Assembly (NCBI GenBank): GCA_003550325.1 | Contig: QKWP01000255.1 | Coordinates: 219,474-283,473, forward strand | Length of the DNA: 64,000 bases | Source: Gigaspora rosea | Taxonomy: Eukaryota; Glomeromycota; Glomeromycetes; Diversisporales; Gigasporaceae | Direction: 5' to 3' | Position numbers and translations under genes: made by a program | The notes under the pieces: model-generated | Databases searched by the model: none | Seen by the model: only the letters and a program-made list of their open reading frames with translations | Told to the model about the DNA's origin: nothing | Part shown: positions 22,585 through 32,343 of the stretch, one piece after another | How positions within the stretch are numbered: position 1 is the stretch's first letter | Layout: each line of letters starts with the position of its first letter

Positions 22585-23370
22585 CTGTCAAATACTCTTT
22601 TTAGATGGTCTAAGTGTTCATTAAATGTTCTAGAGTAGCCAATTGTATCGTCTAAGTACACAACTACAAATTTTCATGCAATTCCTTTATATACACGATC
22701 TATTAGCCTTTGAAAGGTTGCAGGAGCATTGCAAAGACCAAAAGGCATTATATTAAATTCATAGATTCCGTAGCATGTAGTAAAAGTAGTTTTCTCTTTG
22801 CCACGAGGATCCATGGCAACTTGCCAATATCCACTTGCAAGGTCGAAAGTGGAGAACTATGAACATCCTGTAAGGGCATTAAGCATTTTATCAATGCGAG
22901 GTAGAGGGTAAGCATCCTTTTTAGTGATAGCATTTACTTTTCTGTAGTCTACACAAAATCGTAATTTGCCATTTTTCTTTCGTACTAGAACAACAGGTGA
23001 GGTCCATGGGCTATCAGAAGGTTGAATAAGCTTGTGTTCTAATATTCTTTGGATTTCTTTTTGTATAAATTCTTGTTCATTAGGAGGTACAGAATAAGGG
23101 CGAGAACGAATAGGGTGTACATCCTCAGTATAGATTCGATGAGTCACCAAATTAGTTCGTCCTAGCTTAGTTATATTATTTGCAAAGAGGTCTGCAAATT
23201 CTTCTAATAATTTTTGAAAAGCTAGGCCTTGTTCCTTATTAAGTGATTCAATATTTAAAGAGGTCTGGGTCGATAGAGTATATTCTTCATGTTCAAGGGT
23301 AATAAGATTTACAGGTCTGGGTATAAGAGTCTGGTCTGGATCGACAGGTAGTTTATGATCCTGCCTAGGA
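22585..23370 (-). pseudogene. Reverse transcriptase domain of Ty3 pol
   Basis: The minus strand encodes the linker (ITKLGRTNLVTHRIYTEDVH), then [56 protein letters not shown], and after a stop at 22857 [10 protein letters not shown]. The catalytic box follows as VVVYLDD (about 22645-22665). This is the standard RT_1 order. The 22857 stop (TAG where Tyr or Trp is expected before FSTFD) and the join at 22584 break the frame. It synthesises element cDNA from genomic RNA in the cytoplasmic particle. Confidence 0.9.
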
Positions 23371-23374
23371 TTCT

Positions 23375-23962
23375 CTAAAAATTTTGACAGAGTATATCCA
23401 AGGCATGAGCCCGTTGGTGAGCATTTTGAGCTTCTTCTTGGAAAAAGCGTATTAAAGCAGCATTAGTTGTTTCCAAGGTTTTGATTCTTGTTTGTAATTG
23501 TTTTATCTGTTGTACTTGTTGTTGAAGCTGACAAAACAGGAAGTCATCATCCAATTCCTTAATAGTTTCTTTAGTAGGTGGTGAGTAAATTTCTGGGTCT
23601 GGAAGTTTGCAATCATCACAGTGCCCTTGATTTGTATTCAATTTCTCTTGGTGTTTAACATGTAAACATTCTTGGCAGAGATCAACAGGAACTATAAAGT
23701 TTCTTCTAAGTACAGCGAGGGCATACTTCTGGTCATAGTCTGGATGACTAGTATCAAAGGATTCATTCAAAATTGCTTGTAGAGGATCAATATCATTTTC
23801 TGATAGCAGGTCTGATTCAGCTTGCAATATAAGTTGCATCTTTTTATAACTCCAAGATTGAGTTATGCAGTCAGAGGTTAAAGGTTCTAAAGCCTGAGCG
23901 ATTGTCTGGTCATTTTCATCCAAGAGAATCTTAGCAAGTCGGTAAATTCTAGTCTGGTTCAT
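23375..23962 (-). CDS. Pol linker ORF with CxxC pairs and coiled coil
   Basis: A 195-codon open frame between the zinc-knuckle array and RT. The first half is helical (YRLAKILLDENDQTIAQALE). Residues about 115-140 hold two CxxC pairs (LCQECLH and HCDDCKLPD) that could bind one zinc. The last 60 residues form a coiled coil (QLQQQVQQIKQLQTRIKTLE). The degraded plus copy keeps the same region at 56640-57320, so it belongs to the family and is not a chance frame. No known domain is recognised; a structural or multimerisation role is possible. Confidence 0.6.
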   Translation of the reverse strand: MNQTRIYRLAKILLDENDQTIAQALEPLTSDCITQSWSYKKMQLILQAESDLLSENDIDPLQAILNESFDTSHPDYDQKYALAVLRRNFIVPVDLCQECLHVKHQEKLNTNQGHCDDCKLPDPEIYSPPTKETIKELDDDFLFCQLQQQVQQIKQLQTRIKTLETTNAALIRFFQEEAQNAHQRAHALDILCQNF

Positions 23963-24224
23963 TTCATACTAGTGTCCGGCATTCTTTGTTGATTCAGTAA
24001 AACGTTTAATTCGGGTCCAGAGGTTATAGTTAGGATTATACTGGATATTGGCTAGCCTTGTATGCGTAGAGGTGTTTCAATTCACAAAACCATTATTCTT
24101 TTCGAAGGCTGTCTAATTGACACATTCTAGGCCTTGTGTTTGACTTATCAATACTTTGCATTTAACAAGCATTCCACGTCCTTCACCTTGGTTGAAGAAA
24201 TGGATACTTTAGGGTCTTCTCAGT

Positions 24225-24690
24225 CTAGAGCACAGTGAAAATCATTATAACATTATGGAAATACAAGTTTCTCTTCAAGAAGTTTAAGAACTTCAGGTCT
24301 GTTAGGAACTTTACATTGACAACAATGGTGGGTACGGCGAGGGCTATGGGTAGGTAGACGATTACTATCAACTTGATCAAGAATGCATCCACACTGATAA
24401 ACCAAGTTTTGTCTTTTCCAAGTGGCAAGAGGACAATAGGCTTCAATATATCCTAATGTGCTGCATTCTCTGCAGACATTATTGGGGCAGTCTCTGTAGA
24501 GATGGTTGGAGTCATGGCAAGTAGTGCAAGTAGTACGTCTTGGGCTTGTCTAGGGCATTTAATAGCAATGTGGCCAAATTCCTGGCATCGGTTACATTGG
24601 TTGGTAGGACAATTTGCAAAGAGGTGGTCAGAAGAACCACAATTCCTACAGACACGCTGTTTAGGAGCTTTTCTGTTTCTACGGTGAGAC
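24225..24690 (-). pseudogene. Second CCHC zinc-knuckle array, between protease and RT
   Basis: The minus strand encodes four successive CX2CX4HX4C-type knuckles: CRNCGSSDHLFANC and CNRCQEFGHIAIKC in one frame, then, after a frameshift near 24550, CTTCHDSNHLYRDC and CRECSTLGYIEAYC. In the fourth, the His is replaced by Tyr (the plus copy has His in CRECSTLGHNKVYC). The array follows the protease and is separate from the usual gag knuckle. It presumably binds nucleic acid. Downstream frame 24225-24446 is an out-of-phase reading of the same region. Confidence 0.75.
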
Positions 24691-24883
24691 TGATAGGTAG
24701 TCCATTTATTTTCTTCTAGTGACAGAGATTGGTCTGAGTCGTTTCGATCAAAGCATAAGCTTTCCGCGAGTATAAGTATTCTAGTTCATAAAGGTCTAAT
24801 TCATCTGGTGCAGTAACAGTAGGTTGACTAGGTAGAGGTTGGTTGCTTTCATATGTAGTGGGGATCGTATGTTTCCTGTTTTT

Positions 24884-25282
24884 TCATTTAAAAGTGTAAC
24901 AGCTATTTTTCCAATTATAGTTTGCTTCAACTTTTTGATTCCAGTCATTTTCTAAAAGAAGGGAGTAAGAAGTAGTGTCTACTACTTCCACAGTAAGAGG
25001 AATAGTAATATGATCAATTTTAATTGGCAGGTCTTTTATAATGCCCAAAGGTCGAGTAGAAGTTCCAACTGCAGGGACTATAAGGCTATTAGAGGCCTTT
25101 TCAATAGTCAATCCAAGTTCCTTGACTGCCTTGTAAGCAATCATACTAATTGAAGCACCACTATCAATAATAGCTTGATAGAGTTTGTTTTGAAGAGAGA
25201 CGTTACATTTGACAGGTGTAGTATATGCAGGGGTTTGAACAAGATTAGCATTTTTGGCTTTCTCATAAAGGTGAGTAGCCAA
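24884..25282 (-). CDS. Ty3 aspartic protease (retropepsin)
   Basis: A 132-codon frame with the active-site motif IIDSGASISMI (Asp about residue 41), hydrophobic core LIVPAVGTSTRPLGII (flap region) and a C-terminal YSLLLENDWN that corresponds to the usual LLGxDW. It acts as a homodimer and cleaves the Gag-Pol polyprotein. The start Met (MATHLYEKA) is probably internal to Gag-Pol. In the plus copy the active-site Asp codon has become AAT (NSGAS). Confidence 0.9.
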   Translation of the reverse strand: MATHLYEKAKNANLVQTPAYTTPVKCNVSLQNKLYQAIIDSGASISMIAYKAVKELGLTIEKASNSLIVPAVGTSTRPLGIIKDLPIKIDHITIPLTVEVVDTTSYSLLLENDWNQKVEANYNWKNSCYTFK

Positions 25283-25325
25283 GGCACCTCGGATAGATGG
25301 ATTATTGAGTAGTGTTTCCCACTTG

Positions 25326-27450
25326 CTACAGTAAGAGAAGGGGTCTGAGTCTGATTTTGTGTAAGGTAATTAACACTTCGATGATAAGGAGAAGGTGATC
25401 GATTAGAGGAGTTTTGGTAAGAGTGATAGTTATCATTATTTCGGCTTCTATAATTATTATCACTAGATTGGCTTCTAGGACGAGAATTATTGCGACTGCG
25501 AGAACGGCTCTGTTATTGGAATATCGGTCAGAAGAGCGACCATTCCGGTCCCTATTTTGGTTGTTATTTCTGTTCCGGTTATTGTTATTATTATTACGAC
25601 GAGAATTGGATCCTTGTTGTTGGTCCTGTTTTTTACTATTACAATCACAAATAAAATGTCCAGTGCGTCCACAATAATAACAAATAGGAGGCTCTTTCAT
25701 TCGAGGGGTTTGAGCACGGTTGTTAGCATAATTAACAGAAGAGGTGGGTGTGGTTTGTGTCTGGGCTAAATTGATACTAAGCTTAGCAATTTGGTCTGTG
25801 AGTTGTTGAATAGCTTGGTCGGTATTGGTAGTGGGGGTAGCTATTAATTTTCCAGTTTCCCACCGGAGGGCTACTTCAATAGCATTGGCCAAGTTATTAG
25901 GTATAGCGGCTTGAACATTAACTGCATACTCAGAACGTAAGCCTTGGATAAAAAGTTGTTTAACAAAATCAGCTGGAAAAACACCGGTTGGGTCCACTTT
26001 CTTTTGTAATGTACGAAATCGGTTAACATATCCATCTACAGTCTTTGTGGGTCCTTGCTTAATATCGAAAAGCTGTTTTTGCCAGAGGGCCTTTTGCTTA
26101 GTAGTATAAAAACGCGCCTTAAAAAGATGTTGGAAACTTCAGTCCTGGGCACCATCATTATTAAAAGCATCAGGTACTGGATTTAAAGCTTGGTACCAGT
26201 TTAGAGCAACTCCTTTAAGGTACATAGGAGCAAGTTGGAGTTTCTATTCAGCACTCCATTTATTAGCAGTAGCGGCTCTTCTAAATTCCTTTAGCCAGTC
26301 AGCAGGATCTTGTGTTCCGTTACCATAGAAATCTGCAACAGTTATAAGAGTTTTCTCAGAGCCTTGTCCAAGAGCATTAGCAAGATCAGTTATGGCTTGT
26401 GCAGCAGCTCGTAGAGCACCGTCTCCCATTGGATTTTCTTCGTCTAGTTGGTTAAGAGGTAAAACAGTGTTTAATTCTTCAACAAGAGGTTGTAAATTTA
26501 TTTCCTCGAATTGTGGAGAAGAGTCAGCTCTAACAATAGTAGTGTCTTGGTTTTGAATATAATGATCAAGTGGATCAATTAAGTTTTGGTTGTTAAAAGG
26601 AGGTGTATTAAGTAATGGAGGTGTATGGCGTGAAGTAACGTTTATATCTAAATTAACAGTAGGGTAAAATTTAGTTACAGGAAGAGGTGGAGGAATAGTT
26701 TTACGAGCAGGAGAAAAGGTTTGTTGTAAATAGCGAAAGAAGCGATTTGGTTGTGGAAGAGGAGTAGTTTCTCGAGTATAATGATATGGAATTTCTGAGA
26801 TAGGTGAAGAAGGAAGTGCAAGGCTTGGAGGGATTGATATATAAGTATTAGTGGAAGTACCAACACTAGCGTCAGCTAACTGTTTAGGTCCTAAAGTAAA
26901 TATAGATCTGGGTGGAGAAACGTCAAAGTTTAATTCAGTTCTTCCTAATTGATTTTGAAAATCGAATAGAAGGTTTTCAGTCCTTAGTCGAGTTGGAGCA
27001 GGTGTAAAAGGTAAGAGGTCCTCAATATGAAAATCAAGTAGATTAGCTTCAAAATTAAGAGGTAAAACAAGTACAAGAATATAGAAAGTATGTGCAAGGA
27101 GTAGACCAGCAATAACTTATTTTGGGTCTAAAAGGTCATTATTATAGCGGCAACTAAAAACAATATCTCGAGCAGCAGCTCTAGCAGTATTATAATCAGT
27201 AGCAGTAACTAAGACACAGTAAGAATCGTTTGTCTTTTGTGAATATTGAGTAGCAAAATAATTATCTCGATATGTTCTCCCAAATCGGCGAAAGGAACGG
27301 TGTAAATTAGCAACAGGATAACAGATGGTACAGGATAAATCAGGATGGTAGGCTTGCAAAACGTCTACTGCAAGTGAGGAAGGATGACTTGTTTCATGTA
27401 CTTCAATTTGTTTTAAATATAATTCATATGCTCTATTAATATAGAGAAGT
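25326..27450 (-). pseudogene. Ty3 gag with CCHC nucleocapsid knuckle
   Basis: The gag frame can be followed from about 27450. It has an N-terminal Cys-containing part (DLSCTICYPVANLHRSFRRF, frame 27117-27359), a low-complexity Pro/Thr part, and a retrotransposon-gag domain (ADFYGNGTQDPADWLKEFRR). Next come FKARFYTTKQKALWQKQLFD and VDGYVNRFRTLQKKVDPTG, and the knuckle CYYCGRTGHFICDC near 25640-25680. An Asn/Arg-rich tail follows. Stops interrupt it near 27118, 26246 (TAG where the plus copy has TGG) and 26140. It forms the virus-like particle and packages element RNA. The open frame 25326-25997 is its best part. Confidence 0.88.
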
Positions 27451-27733
27451 CAGTTCCCAAGTCTCAAGGAAACTAATAAAAGAATAATAGAATATATCTT
27501 AAAAAAATTAAAGGTTAGTAGTAAGTGGCTAACAAAATTTTAATTTCCAAAATATAGCAAGTAGTTAATATCCAACAAAAAGAAAATTTCAAGTAAATTG
27601 TAAGAAAATAACAAGAGTGCAATTAAACAGCAAGAGAATTAGTAACAGCCAAAAAAAAAATAATTAAATTTCTGCCAAAAGTAATAATAAGATTTCCAAA
27701 TTTTTCAATAATATCCAAATTATTTAATTAGGT

Positions 27734-27751
27734 TTCCGCTAGAAGGCACCA
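27734..27751 (-). other. Primer binding site of the minus-strand Ty3 element
   Basis: Read on the minus strand, TGGTGCCTTCTAGCGGAA begins two bases after the 5' LTR. The plus copy has the same TGGTGCCTTCTAGC at 43504. It should pair with the 3' end of a host tRNA; an elongator-Met-type tRNA ending AGGCACCA is possible, but the identity was not tested. Confidence 0.7.
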
Positions 27752-27753
27752 AA

Positions 27754-28040
27754 TGTTACAGTACCGGAAGCTTCTTTAATTCCGATAGAGTAACAATCAC
27801 ACGGCTCCTGAGATCCCTTACTTTGGGCGTGAAGCAGTGTGCAAGAGAGAAGTATAGTTTCTTTTATGTCTATAAGAAACTACACACTTCTCTAAAGCAG
27901 TTCGGTATATAAACAACAAGAGATAATAGACAGTTTATTAATTCAACAAGAGGGCTATTCCAAGGTGTCTGTTCTTTAGAATTCCCAAAAGTTTATTAAT
28001 AATAAGAGAGGAGGATAATAAATATAAAGGTAAAGATAAA
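27754..28040 (-). mobile_element. 5' LTR of the minus-strand Ty3 element, truncated
   Basis: Matches the first half of the LTR at 16691-19442 from TGTTACAGTACC up to GGTAAAGATAAAAT. Homology then stops, and about 270 bp (including the 10 bp repeat run) are missing. The break is at AAAATG, exactly where a 289 bp duplicated flank begins, so it may be an assembly join on microhomology. Confidence 0.85.
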
Positions 28041-29005
28041 ATGATTGTGGATCCATACTGACCAATATTATCAATAATCATTCCATCTCATGTAATTATA
28101 ACACCAAAATTGCTAAGGAGAAATAATTTGCTTCCTGAATTAATAGAAAAGTCCCAAATCTGAAATCAAAAACTAGGATTAGTTAAAACACCATACCTCA
28201 AATATATTAAAAAGATTTAAAAAGATTTTATACTTATCTTGAACCTGGCTAAGTATAATTCTTCTCAAGAAGCCAATTTGCTTCATGTTCCAGTTCCTGA
28301 AGCAAAAAAGAAAGAAAAGGGATAAGNNNNNNNNNNNNNNNNNNNNNNNNNNNNNNNNNNNNNNNNNNNNNNNNNNNNNNNNNNNNNNNNNNNNNNNNNN
28401 NNNNNNNNNNNNNNNNNNNNNNNNNNNNNNNNNNNNNNNNNNNNNNNNNNNNNNNNNNNNNNNNNNNNNNNNNNNNNNNNNNNNNNNNNNNNNNNNNNNN
28501 NNNNNNNNNNNNNNNNNNNNNNNNNNNNNNNNNNNNNNNNNNNNNNNNNNNNNNNNNNNNNNNNNNNNNNNNNNNNNNNNNNNNNNNNNNNNNNNNNNNN
28601 NNNNNNNNNNNNNNNNNNNNNNNNNNNNNNNNNNNNNNNNNNNNNNNNNNNNNNNNNNNNNNNNNNNNNNNNNNNNNNNNAAAAAAAAAAAAAAAAATCT
28701 TTAGAAAGATATAACGAAAATGATTGTGGATCCATACTGACCAATATTATCAATAATCATTCCATCTCATGTAATTATAACACCAAAATTGCTAAGGAGA
28801 AATAATTTGCTTCCTGAATTAATAGAAAAGTCCCAAATCTGAAATCAAAAACTAGGATTAGTTAAAACACCATACCTCAAATATATTAAAAAGATTTAAA
28901 AAGATTTTATACTTATCTTGAACCTGGCTAAGTATAATTCTTCTCAAGAAGCCAATTTGCTTCATGTTCCAGTTCCTGAAGCAAAAAAGAAAGAAAAGGG
29001 ATAAG
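28038..29005. repeat. 289 bp perfect duplication flanking a sequence gap
   Basis: 28038-28326 and 28717-29005 appear identical (offset 679). Between them are N positions 28327-28680 and a poly(A) stretch at 28681-28697. A scaffolding artefact, with the same locus placed on both sides of the gap, explains this best. No gene recognised. Confidence 0.85.
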
Positions 29006-29400
29006 CATTAGTAAAAAAAAAAAAAAGAGAACAATAAGCAATACTTATCTTATTGAAATCTGATCCTGAACCTACAAATCACGAAGAGTGATCACCTTGT
29101 TCACACCAATCATCTCAATTCGCATTAATCGTCTTTTTTGTATTGATCATTCATGTGCATTAATGATCCTAGTTTAAGATTATTTTATTCACCTAAATGA
29201 TCTCATTCACATCAAAAAAAACAAATTCCATACTTACCCTTCGGCAGAACTTCCGCAAGACAAGATCCAACCAAAGAAAACAACGGCCATGATTCTTAGA
29301 GACCAACCAGAATCCAAAAAGGATCTCCAACGTTAACTATATATATATATATATATATAAATTTAGCGCCAAAAAAAAAAAGCTCAACTAATGACAAGTC
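29006..29400. other. Non-coding stretch with (AT)n run
   Basis: A-rich sequence with poly(A) at about 29023 and an AT dinucleotide run at 29338-29359. No supported gene. Confidence 0.4.
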
Positions 29401-29439
29401 CCAATAAGCAAAACAAGACAGATTTGACAAAATATTCAT

Positions 29440-29525
29440 CCTAGGAATATTCCGTTGAAAAAAATTATAACGCATATTACCGACCTGGTTTTATAAAACC
29501 GTTTGATAAATGAAAAGATCGTATC
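29440..29525 (+). pseudogene. Protein kinase remnant, catalytic loop to DLG, left of hAT
   Basis: The plus strand preserves, with small deletions, NIHPRNIPLKK (catalytic-loop HxxNIL-like) and then ITDL followed in the next frame by GFIKPFD (the DLG/DFG metal-binding region). The sequence ends at the hAT insertion. The continuation IYGVLPYIAPE lies on the far side at 36448. The pattern is that of tyrosine-kinase-like (TKL) kinases expanded in mycorrhizal fungi. Only a fragment exists, and it is broken. Confidence 0.55.
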
Positions 29526-29620
29526 TAGGGGTATTAGTCGATCTAAATTTATCGACCGGCTAAGCTGATTTTATAAAAATCGGCTAAGTCAGCTTAGTCG
29601 GCTAAATATAGATGTCTTTT

Positions 29621-29630
<10 letters not shown>

Positions 29631-29688
<58 letters not shown>

Positions 29689-29690
29689 TA
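29631..29690. repeat. (TTTA)n microsatellite
   Basis: About 14 consecutive TTTA units just inside the left end of the hAT element. Confidence 0.9.
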
Positions 29691-30033
29691 AAATGACATA
29701 GTATGTTAATTCATGTACCCGATATGTATATCGGGAAAGTTTTTATAGTATGAGTATTAATCATATTAGTTTATAATAAAAAAAATTACAAATTGTAAAA
29801 AAAAAATGTATATATTAAATTTGGTTAAATTACATATCATATATTATATTCCTAAAACCAATATGGTTTAAACCTATCCAAAACTTGCAAATTTTGGGGT
29901 TTTCACGACTTAAAATAGAATTTCAAATTTTACCATTTTTCAATAAAAAAATAAGCTATCTTAAATCTTATTTAACCGGTCCGATAGGATTTATAACCGT
30001 CAAGAATTTTGTCAGTATCTCTAACCTTCATAA

Positions 30034-30237
30034 CTACAAGATGTGTTTGCTTATTACATAATCCCCAAAACGAATCTTTGGTAAACCCATTTCAAGAAGC
30101 GACGACTCCAAAACGACGTGAATCTGACAATTATTAGAAAATTGAATAAGGTTGGTAAGATCTAATAACTTTTCAAAAGTGCAACGGTAGAAATACAAAA
30201 AAAGCCTGATCATATTTATGATGATCAGGTTACACAA
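30034..30237 (-). CDS. Unrecognised short ORF in hAT cargo
   Basis: A 67-codon frame with non-random look (FEKLLDLTNLIQFSNN, IHVVLESSLLEMGLPKIRFG). No family recognised. It may be a fragment of a captured gene or chance in AT-rich DNA. It ends near the MITE-free, very AT-rich stretch at 30240-30480. Confidence 0.25.
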   Translation of the reverse strand: MCNLIIINMIRLFLYFYRCTFEKLLDLTNLIQFSNNCQIHVVLESSLLEMGLPKIRFGDYVISKHIL

Positions 30238-30487
30238 TATATAAATTCAATAAAAAAATAAAAAAATATTTAAATAAGAAAAAAATTAATTAAAATTACA
30301 GTTAAAAAAAATTATTTTAAAATAAAAAAAATTAAAAAAATAAAAAAAAAATTTACGATAAATAAAAAATAAATTATAATGATAAAACGATTAAAAAAAA
30401 TAAATTAATTTTAAAATAAAAAAAAAATTAAATAATTAAAAAAATACGATATAAAAAAAAAACTGGTTTAAAAAAAAAAATTTTTTT

Positions 30488-31292
30488 TATCTACTGTACG
30501 AAAGTAGAGGAAAATTCTAATTTAAAACCTGATTGCTTTATAAAATTTGATTGTATATCCGATATCTATGAGCTTGCCAGAGCAGCTACTGAGTTGTCGC
30601 AGCATATAAATTGATTGATTAATTGATTCATTTGATGCTGCGGCAATGACATTGATCATTGAGTGGTTTTAGAAAGTTCGTATTAATAGTACTATATTAT
30701 CCATTGTATGAGAATTGTTTAACCAAACATCACTTTAACAGGTTTTTGTCTCGATTGAAGTGCATGACAATCAATATTAAAAAATGCTTTTTTTTTTATT
30801 ATTGTCTTTCGGAATTGCACTAACTAATTATATGAAGATAGATACGAACGTCAATTGAGGAAAATTCTAATGTCTAGATAATTTAAACCCTTATACTGTA
30901 TCCAATAACTATATCCTGTATTCGTTATTTACTGTACGAACGTAGATAGATACGAATGTCGATTGAGGACCTTATTGCTTATAAAATTTGATTGTATATC
31001 CGATATCTATGAGATTGCCAAAGCAGCCACTTCAAAGATCACTAACAATCGACATCACTATCGAGTTGTCGCAGCATATAAATTAATTGATTAATTGATT
31101 GATTTGATGCTGCGGCAATGACATTGATCATTGAGTGGTTTTAGAAAGTTCGTATTAATAGTACTATATTTATCCGTTGTATGAGAATTGTTTAACCAAC
31201 CATCGCTTTAACAGGTTTTTGTCTCGATTGAAGTGCATGACGATCAATATTAAAAAATGCTTTTTTTTATTATTGTCTTTCGGAATTGCACT
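30488..31292. repeat. Direct duplication of about 330-370 bp in hAT cargo
   Basis: 30488-30813 and about 30926-31292 match over most of their length, sharing ATATCCGATATCTATGAG, GCTGCGGCAATGACATTGAT and TGTCTCGATTGAAGTGCATG. The first copy lacks about 37 bp present in the second (near 31030-31065). No protein is evident. Confidence 0.8.
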
Positions 31293-31456
31293 CAAAATTG
31301 TAATTTCGATTTTTGATCAGATTAAGCTTAAATTCTGGCCACTATTCAAGCAATGTCACTAGACATTATTTTGCGTTTATATGTTTATAATCCGTTCCTG
31401 GTTTAGCTTGACACGTCACACAGCTACTTATTAATTTAAATACTGTACAAAAATTT

Positions 31457-31540
31457 CGCCGGCCAATCAATTTTTTAAGATCACAATGTAAAGTTTGTAA
31501 CTTTACATGTAATTTTAAAATTTGATTGGCCGGCTAAATT
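31457..31540. repeat. Palindromic element with GCCGGCCAATC ends
   Basis: About 84 bp form an imperfect inverted repeat from CGCCGGCCAATCAA to TTGATTGGCCGGC, with a GTAAAGTT...AACTTTAC core. It lies 90 bp from the RsmH fragment. A small MITE is possible; no target duplication was identified. Confidence 0.5.
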
Positions 31541-31627
31541 AATTTATTATTGTTTTTTTCATTAATGATTTTTTTTAATAATTTATTTTTTTTATTTTTT
31601 TTTTAATAATTTAAATTTTTTTTTATT

Positions 31628-31975
31628 TAAGGAATGATAGCTAATCACCACAATTCTCCCTCCTTTTTTAAGTGCTTGGAGAGCAGTTTCTAATCTCTAG
31701 GAAAGGTTAACTAATTCTTGATTGACTGCAATTCGTAATGTTTGGAAAACTTTTCGAGCCTGATGTTTATTTTCTTTATGAGAGAAGCAACTAGCCACTA
31801 TGGCTACTAATTGTTGAGTAGTAGTAGTTTTTTCTTTTTCTCGAACTTGACAAATACGCCAAGCTATTTTTCGAGCTTTTTTTTCTTCCCCGTATTTTCA
31901 AAAAATTTCGGTTAATTTCGATAAGCTACAATTATTAATGATTTTTTGTGCAGTTAAGCAATCATGAGTATTTTC
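31628..31975 (-). pseudogene. rsmH: Fragment of RsmH/MraW 16S rRNA cytosine methyltransferase
   Basis: One minus-strand frame of 116 codons matches the middle to late part of RsmH (full length about 310). It runs through DCLTAQKIIN, KYGEEKKARKIAWRI, then ARKVFQTLRIAVNQEL and KKGGRIVVISYHS, which correspond to LTAxxIVN, YGEE, FQALRIAVNxEL and GGRLVVISFHS. In bacteria the enzyme methylates N4 of C1402 in 16S rRNA using SAM. Two stops interrupt the frame: TGA at 31900 (before KYGEE, where Arg or Lys is usual) and TAG at 31699. The frame ends just before the conserved LEDR. There are no introns. A source in a Mollicutes-type endobacterium is possible; a eukaryotic METTL15-like origin is the alternative. 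Confidence 0.8.
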
Positions 31976-32103
31976 CTTTATTAATTTATTTTATTTGTTT
32001 TTTATCTATTTAATATACTGCTAACTAATTATGTGTTAAGAATAATTGTAGGGGAAGGTTTTGAAAGACGATAAAGGGAAAGCATTTGTGTTGGAGTATA
32101 GCG

Positions 32104-32343
32104 CGGAGCCTAAATATTCACCAATAAGGTCCTTGCTACTGCAGCCACGGAGCCTAACTTACCACTAATCAGGTCCTTGCACTGCCACTGCAGCTGCGGA
32201 GCCTAACTATTCACTAATAAGGTCCTTGCACTGCCATTGCAGCCGCGGAGCCTAATTGTCCACTAATAAAGGTCGCTGCACTGCCCTGTAGCCGTGGGGC
32301 CCAAAAATTGCTAATGATGGTCTTTGCACTATAGTGCGACCAT
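32104..32343. repeat. 49 bp GC-richer tandem repeat (about five copies)
   Basis: Units begin CGGAGCCTAA at 32104, 32148, 32197 and 32246, with a diverged unit at 32295; spacings 44, 49, 49 and 49 bp. Each has TTCACTAATAAGGTCCTTGC and a CTGCAG-type segment. It is markedly more GC-rich than its surroundings. No coding function seen. Confidence 0.85.

Noticed and set aside
25414..25769. Plus-strand frames opposite gag
   Set aside because: They mirror the Asn/Arg-rich tail of gag on the other strand and have no independent support.
28283..28753. Two frames across the N gap
   Set aside because: They consist almost entirely of unknown residues.
31900..31900. TGA read as Trp as proof of Mollicutes origin of the RsmH fragment
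   Set aside because: The position usually holds Arg or Lys, so a decayed CGA fits as well, and a TAG also interrupts the frame.
32104..32343. CRISPR array
   Set aside because: The 49 bp units are directly adjacent with no unique spacers and no cas-like genes; it is a minisatellite.
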